A stretch of 64,000 bases of DNA from contig NZ_KK211206.1 in assembly GCF_000621025.1 (NCBI RefSeq), positions 389,498-453,497 on the forward strand, in the 5' to 3' direction. Under the pieces are notes generated by a model. The model worked only from the letters and a program-made list of their open reading frames with translations, was not told where the DNA came from and searched no databases. The stretch comes from Brackiella oedipodis DSM 13743 (GTDB lineage: Bacteria > Pseudomonadota > Gammaproteobacteria > Burkholderiales > Burkholderiaceae_B). Both the position numbers and the translations under genes were made by a program. This document shows, piece by piece, positions 61,224 to 64,000 of the stretch; position 1 is the stretch's first letter; each line of letters begins with the position of its first letter.

Positions 61224-61994
61224 CTAGTTTAAACCATTTCGATATACGTAATGATCCGTTAAGTACAAACCCCGTCTAAATTCTATGGGTTTGCCATTGT
61301 AGGTGTATGAAATACGGTCGACTTGGAGCAAGGGCGCTCCCTTTTCGATTTGTAACACTTGGGCAGCCTCTGAAGAAGCCGCCACCGCTGTTAAATGCTC
61401 GTCGGCCTTAAGCATACTGACGCCGTATTGGCTCTCGAAGAACACATACAAAGGACCGCGCAACTCTTGGAGACGTTCAAGGGTGAGGCCCTTGAAGATC
61501 GCTGCCGGGAGATAGATGTGCTCGAAAACAGTGGGAACACCATTAAACTCAATGACGCGCTTAATGGCGATAAGCTCTGTTAGGAGCTCAGCTTGGCTCA
61601 TGGGCAAGATAGGTAACTCGAAATCTTGCGGCTTGCCTTGGGTACAGGACAAATAGCGACTACTCGTCTGAATAGGCCGCAAGGCCTCGTCACGGATGGT
61701 ATCCTTGTGCGTAAAACGCAAGAAACGGTGGCGCACCTGTGCTTCGTGGTGTGTGGCCACATACGTGCCCTTGCCCTGGCGCCGAATCAAGACCGACGCC
61801 GCGGCTAATTCATCGATAGCCTTACGCACCGTGCCTTGGCTCACGCCAAATAAGCTACAAAGCTCTAATTCACTAGGAATCGGTTCACCAGGCTTCCATT
61901 CGCCAGACTGCAAGCGTTGTATAAGTAAATCCTTAATTTGCTTATACAAAGGCTTAAATGCTGCTGAAATAGAATTTGAATTTGCCTGAACCAT
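61224..61994 (-). CDS. GntR-family regulator (HutC subfamily, UTRA domain)
   Basis: A 256-residue regulator. The N-terminal winged helix (about 10-75, with GEPIPSELELCSLFGVSQGTVR in parts typical of GntR) is followed by a UTRA effector domain (about 95-250). The ATG at 61994 (MVQANSN) is chosen; 11 more codons upstream are open. It stands directly upstream of sdhC and diverges from mdh, so regulation of the TCA cluster is likely. Its effector is unknown. Confidence 0.88.
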   Translation of the reverse strand: MVQANSNSISAAFKPLYKQIKDLLIQRLQSGEWKPGEPIPSELELCSLFGVSQGTVRKAIDELAAASVLIRRQGKGTYVATHHEAQVRHRFLRFTHKDTIRDEALRPIQTSSRYLSCTQGKPQDFELPILPMSQAELLTELIAIKRVIEFNGVPTVFEHIYLPAAIFKGLTLERLQELRGPLYVFFESQYGVSMLKADEHLTAVAASSEAAQVLQIEKGAPLLQVDRISYTYNGKPIEFRRGLYLTDHYVYRNGLN

Positions 61995-62083
61995 GAGCCA
62001 TGAACCATAGCCAATCAATAAAACCACCAGTTAAAAACATGACACAATACATAACATTAGTCACGACGACATAAATAGCATGA

Positions 62084-62113
62084 CCCTAGTCACTACAACC
62101 CTAGTCACTACAA
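62084..62113. repeat. Perfect 15-bp tandem repeat in the gntR-mdh control region
   Basis: CCCTAGTCACTACAA occurs at 62084-62098 and 62099-62113, with degenerate AGTCAC boxes at 62059 and 62118 in the same spacing register (29, 15, 15 bp). Confidence 0.8.
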
Positions 62114-62192
62114 CACGAGTCACTTTATTTTCACTTTAACTGGTCTAGATAACATCCTACATTATCCCATAATTTGTAGGATTTTGTAAAGT

Positions 62193-62202
62193 CTTATATA
62201 AG
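62193..62202. promoter_or_regulatory. Palindrome CTTATATAAG, candidate operator
   Basis: A 10-bp palindrome, 120 bp before mdh and about 200 bp before the divergent gntR gene. Its shape suits a dimeric winged-helix regulator such as the adjacent GntR protein; binding is inferred only. Confidence 0.4.
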
Positions 62203-62321
62203 ATATAAATTATAGGATCATTGACTAAAAGCATGCAATGATCTAATCTAATGGGGTTTAGATTTCATGGGCAGTAAAGCCTTTACTACCCCCATATACA
62301 ACTAAAATAATGGAGATTTGT

Positions 62322-63311
62322 ATGTCAAAAAAAGCGATTCGTGTGGCTGTCACAGGTGCGGCCGGCCAAATCGGTTATGCATGTTTATTTCGTATCGCCT
62401 CTGGTGAGATGCTCGGTAAAGATCAACCTGTGATCTTGCAACTACTTGAAATCCCAGACGAAAAAGCGCAAAACGCCCTCAAAGGCGTGATGATGGAACT
62501 TGACGACTGCGCCTTTCCACTTCTCGAAAAAATGACCGCCCACAGCGATCCAGAAGAAGCCTTCAAAGACGCCGAAATCGCCCTTTTGATTGGCTCTCGT
62601 CCGCGCACTAAAGGCATGGAGCGTGCTGACCTATTACAAGTCAACGCCAAAATCTTCACTGAGCAAGGCAAGGCGCTCAACAAAGTCGCCTCTCGTGACG
62701 TCAAAGTCCTCGTAGTCGGTAACCCTGCTAACACCAATGCCTACATTGCCATGAAGTCTGCACCAGATCTTCCGGCCAAAAACTTCACGGCTATGTTACG
62801 TCTAGATCATAACCGCGCCCTCACTCAAATCGCCCAAAAAGGCAATGTCGCGGTCAAAGACATCGAGCACTTTACTGTTTGGGGTAACCACTCTCCAACC
62901 ATGTATCCAGACTATCGCTTTGCCACTGCCGATGGCAAAAAAGTTCAAGACCTTATCAACGACGATGACTGGAACAAAAACACCTTCATCCCGACCGTGG
63001 CTAAACGTGGTGCGGCCATTATTGAAGCCCGTGGTTCTTCTTCTGCCGCTTCTGCAGCCAATGCGGCGATTGACCACATCCGTGACTGGGTACTCGGTAC
63101 CAATGGTCAATGGGTCACCATGGGTGTTCCTTCTGATGGTTCTTACGATATCCCAGAAGACATTATCTACGGTGTGCCTGTCACTTGCGAAAACGGTGAG
63201 TACAAACGCGTCGAAGGTCTAGAAATCGACGAATTCTCTCGCCAAAAAATGGACGCTACGCTACAGGAATTACTCGAAGAGCGTGACGGCGTGGCTGACT
63301 TACTTAAATAA
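62322..63311 (+). CDS. mdh: Malate dehydrogenase
   Basis: A 329-residue NAD-dependent malate dehydrogenase of the cytosolic-like type common in betaproteobacteria. The NAD loop is TGAAGQIGY, the substrate loop has [14 protein letters not shown], and the catalytic His is in [13 protein letters not shown] with the partner Asp in LRLDHNRA. The ATG at 62322 has GGAG upstream; four extra codons upstream are open. It diverges from the GntR regulator and precedes prpB. Confidence 0.97.
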   Translation: MSKKAIRVAVTGAAGQIGYACLFRIASGEMLGKDQPVILQLLEIPDEKAQNALKGVMMELDDCAFPLLEKMTAHSDPEEAFKDAEIALLIGSRPRTKGMERADLLQVNAKIFTEQGKALNKVASRDVKVLVVGNPANTNAYIAMKSAPDLPAKNFTAMLRLDHNRALTQIAQKGNVAVKDIEHFTVWGNHSPTMYPDYRFATADGKKVQDLINDDDWNKNTFIPTVAKRGAAIIEARGSSSAASAANAAIDHIRDWVLGTNGQWVTMGVPSDGSYDIPEDIIYGVPVTCENGEYKRVEGLEIDEFSRQKMDATLQELLEERDGVADLLK

Positions 63312-63320
63312 GTGATCAGT

Positions 63321-63357
63321 TGCCCATCTGGGCAGAGAGGCCTAGCCGTCTCTGCCC
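63321..63357 (+). promoter_or_regulatory. Competing hairpins after mdh
   Basis: TGCCC-ATCT-GGGCA (63321-63334) and GGGCAGAGA (63330-63338) / TCTCTGCCC (63349-63357) share bases and cannot form together. They lie between mdh and the terminator before prpB. Confidence 0.5.
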
Positions 63358-63400
63358 TTGGCTCAGCTCAAGGTCGCAAGACCTCTATGTATCAATCATG

Positions 63401-63440
63401 ACTCCCTGTGCTAGCCATTAGCATCAGGGAGTTATTTTTA
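63401..63440 (+). terminator. Terminator between mdh and prpB
   Basis: Stem ACTCCCTG-TGCTA / TAGCA-CAGGGAGT with one unpaired T, loop GCCAT, followed by TATTTTT. It lies 38 bp before the prpB start. Confidence 0.8.
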
Positions 63441-63477
63441 AATAACTATAAAAACATTTGCAAAAAGGAGATTATTT

Positions 63478-64000
63478 ATGGCTACTTTGCCAAGTGCTGG
63501 CGCCAGATTTCGTCAAGCGTTGATTCAAGAACAACCGCTACAAGTCATTGGTGCCATTAACGCTAACCATGCCCTACTGGCCAAACGCGCAGGCTATAAA
63601 GCCATTTATTTATCTGGCGGCGGTGTGGCCGCTGGTTCTTTGGGACTGCCCGATCTAGGGATCAATACCTTGGACGACGTCCTAACGGATATTCGCCGCA
63701 TCACCGATGTATGTGATACACCGTTACTCGTCGATATCGATACAGGCTTTGGCGCTTCTGCCTTTAATATTGCACGCACCATTAAGAGCCTCATTAAATT
63801 TGGCGCTGCGGCTTGTCACATCGAGGATCAAGTCGGTGCCAAACGCTGTGGCCATCGTCCTGGCAAAGAAATTGTGAGCACCGAGGAAATGGTCGATCGT
63901 ATCAAAGCAGCCGCCGATGCACGCACTGATCCTGATTTCTATTTGATCGCTCGTACCGATGCCATCCAGAGTTTCGGTGTCGAAGCCGCTCTTGAGCGTT
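63478..64000 (+). CDS. prpB: Methylisocitrate lyase PrpB (partial, 3' end outside window)
   Basis: The first 174 codons of an isocitrate lyase superfamily enzyme, starting at ATG 63478 with AAAGGAG 7 bp upstream. The segments [23 protein letters not shown] and the catalytic loop KRCGHRPGK are those of PrpB, which splits 2-methylisocitrate into pyruvate and succinate in propionate breakdown. Succinate would feed the sdh genes nearby. The frame is still open at the window end. Confidence 0.94.
   Translation, partial: MATLPSAGARFRQALIQEQPLQVIGAINANHALLAKRAGYKAIYLSGGGVAAGSLGLPDLGINTLDDVLTDIRRITDVCDTPLLVDIDTGFGASAFNIARTIKSLIKFGAAACHIEDQVGAKRCGHRPGKEIVSTEEMVDRIKAAADARTDPDFYLIARTDAIQSFGVEAALER

Larger units (their letters stand above)
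61995..62321. promoter_or_regulatory. Divergent control region between the GntR gene and mdh
   Basis: About 330 bp packed with repeats: four AGTCAC boxes (62059, 62088, 62103, 62118) including a perfect 15-bp tandem repeat at 62084-62113, the inverted repeat ATCCTACA-N13-TGTAGGAT (62154-62182), the palindrome CTTATATAAG (62193-62202), and two hairpins (62245-62264 and 62267-62295) in the mdh leader. These are candidates for GntR and other control. Confidence 0.6.

Overview
The window reads as a stretch of core chromosome from a betaproteobacterium of moderate GC, most likely in or near the Alcaligenaceae. The reasons are the gene orders smc-zipA-ligA and gntR-sdhCDAB-sdhE-gltA with a divergent mdh followed by prpB, the group yciB-bolA-parvulin, and protein features typical of that group. 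A genus such as Oligella would fit the GC content, but this is inference. No rRNA, phage, insertion sequence, transposase or CRISPR array was seen. Genes are dense and almost all have recognisable families.

Region by region. 1-10.9 kb (all minus strand, read from right to left): a trimethylamine-N-oxide respiration operon torE-torC-torA-torD that runs, with an overlap of torD and ccmA, straight into a complete System I cytochrome c maturation operon ccmABCDEFG and the start of ccmH, which leaves the window. The pentahaem cytochrome TorC and its maturation machinery thus seem to be one transcription unit. 11.3-18.5 kb (minus): purL-guaB-guaA, purine and GMP synthesis. 19.0-22.2 kb (plus): a D,D-peptidase of the PBP7 type, yciB, a BolA protein and a secreted parvulin. 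22.4-29.5 kb (minus): smc, zipA and ligA, with a strong terminator-like hairpin between zipA and ligA. 29.7-33.4 kb: lplT (plus), converging on a uracil-DNA-glycosylase-like protein and a fused TsaB-RimI protein (minus). 33.6-36.5 kb (plus): an OmpR/EnvZ pair and an AhpC-type peroxiredoxin. 36.9-38.2 kb (minus): ispD-ispF. 38.3-42.7 kb (plus): mfd-serB. 42.8-48.2 kb (minus): parE-parC and a ferredoxin-type flavin reductase. 49.0-50.7 kb (plus): trxA and rho. 51.1-52.5 kb: a tRNA with anticodon CAT and an unrecognised membrane protein (minus). 52.8-54.7 kb (plus): a fused pabB-pabC. 54.8-62.0 kb (minus): glutamate dehydrogenase, citrate synthase, sdhE, sdhBADC and a GntR regulator. 62.3-64.0 kb (plus): mdh and the start of prpB.

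How it fits together: the right end is a TCA-cycle supercluster (succinate dehydrogenase with its flavinylation factor, citrate synthase, malate dehydrogenase, methylisocitrate lyase) around a single GntR regulator with conspicuous repeats and palindromes in the divergent control region. The left end is an anaerobic respiration module that carries its own cofactor maturation system. The most interesting signals are the tor-ccm fusion with a three-copy repeat upstream of torE, the low-complexity tail of TorD that overlaps ccmA, the two gene fusions (tsaB-rimI and pabB-pabC), a uracil glycosylase relative with an altered active-site loop, and the repeated occurrence of short tandem repeats of 8-22 bp in many intergenic gaps. 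No wholly new system could be demonstrated from sequence alone.
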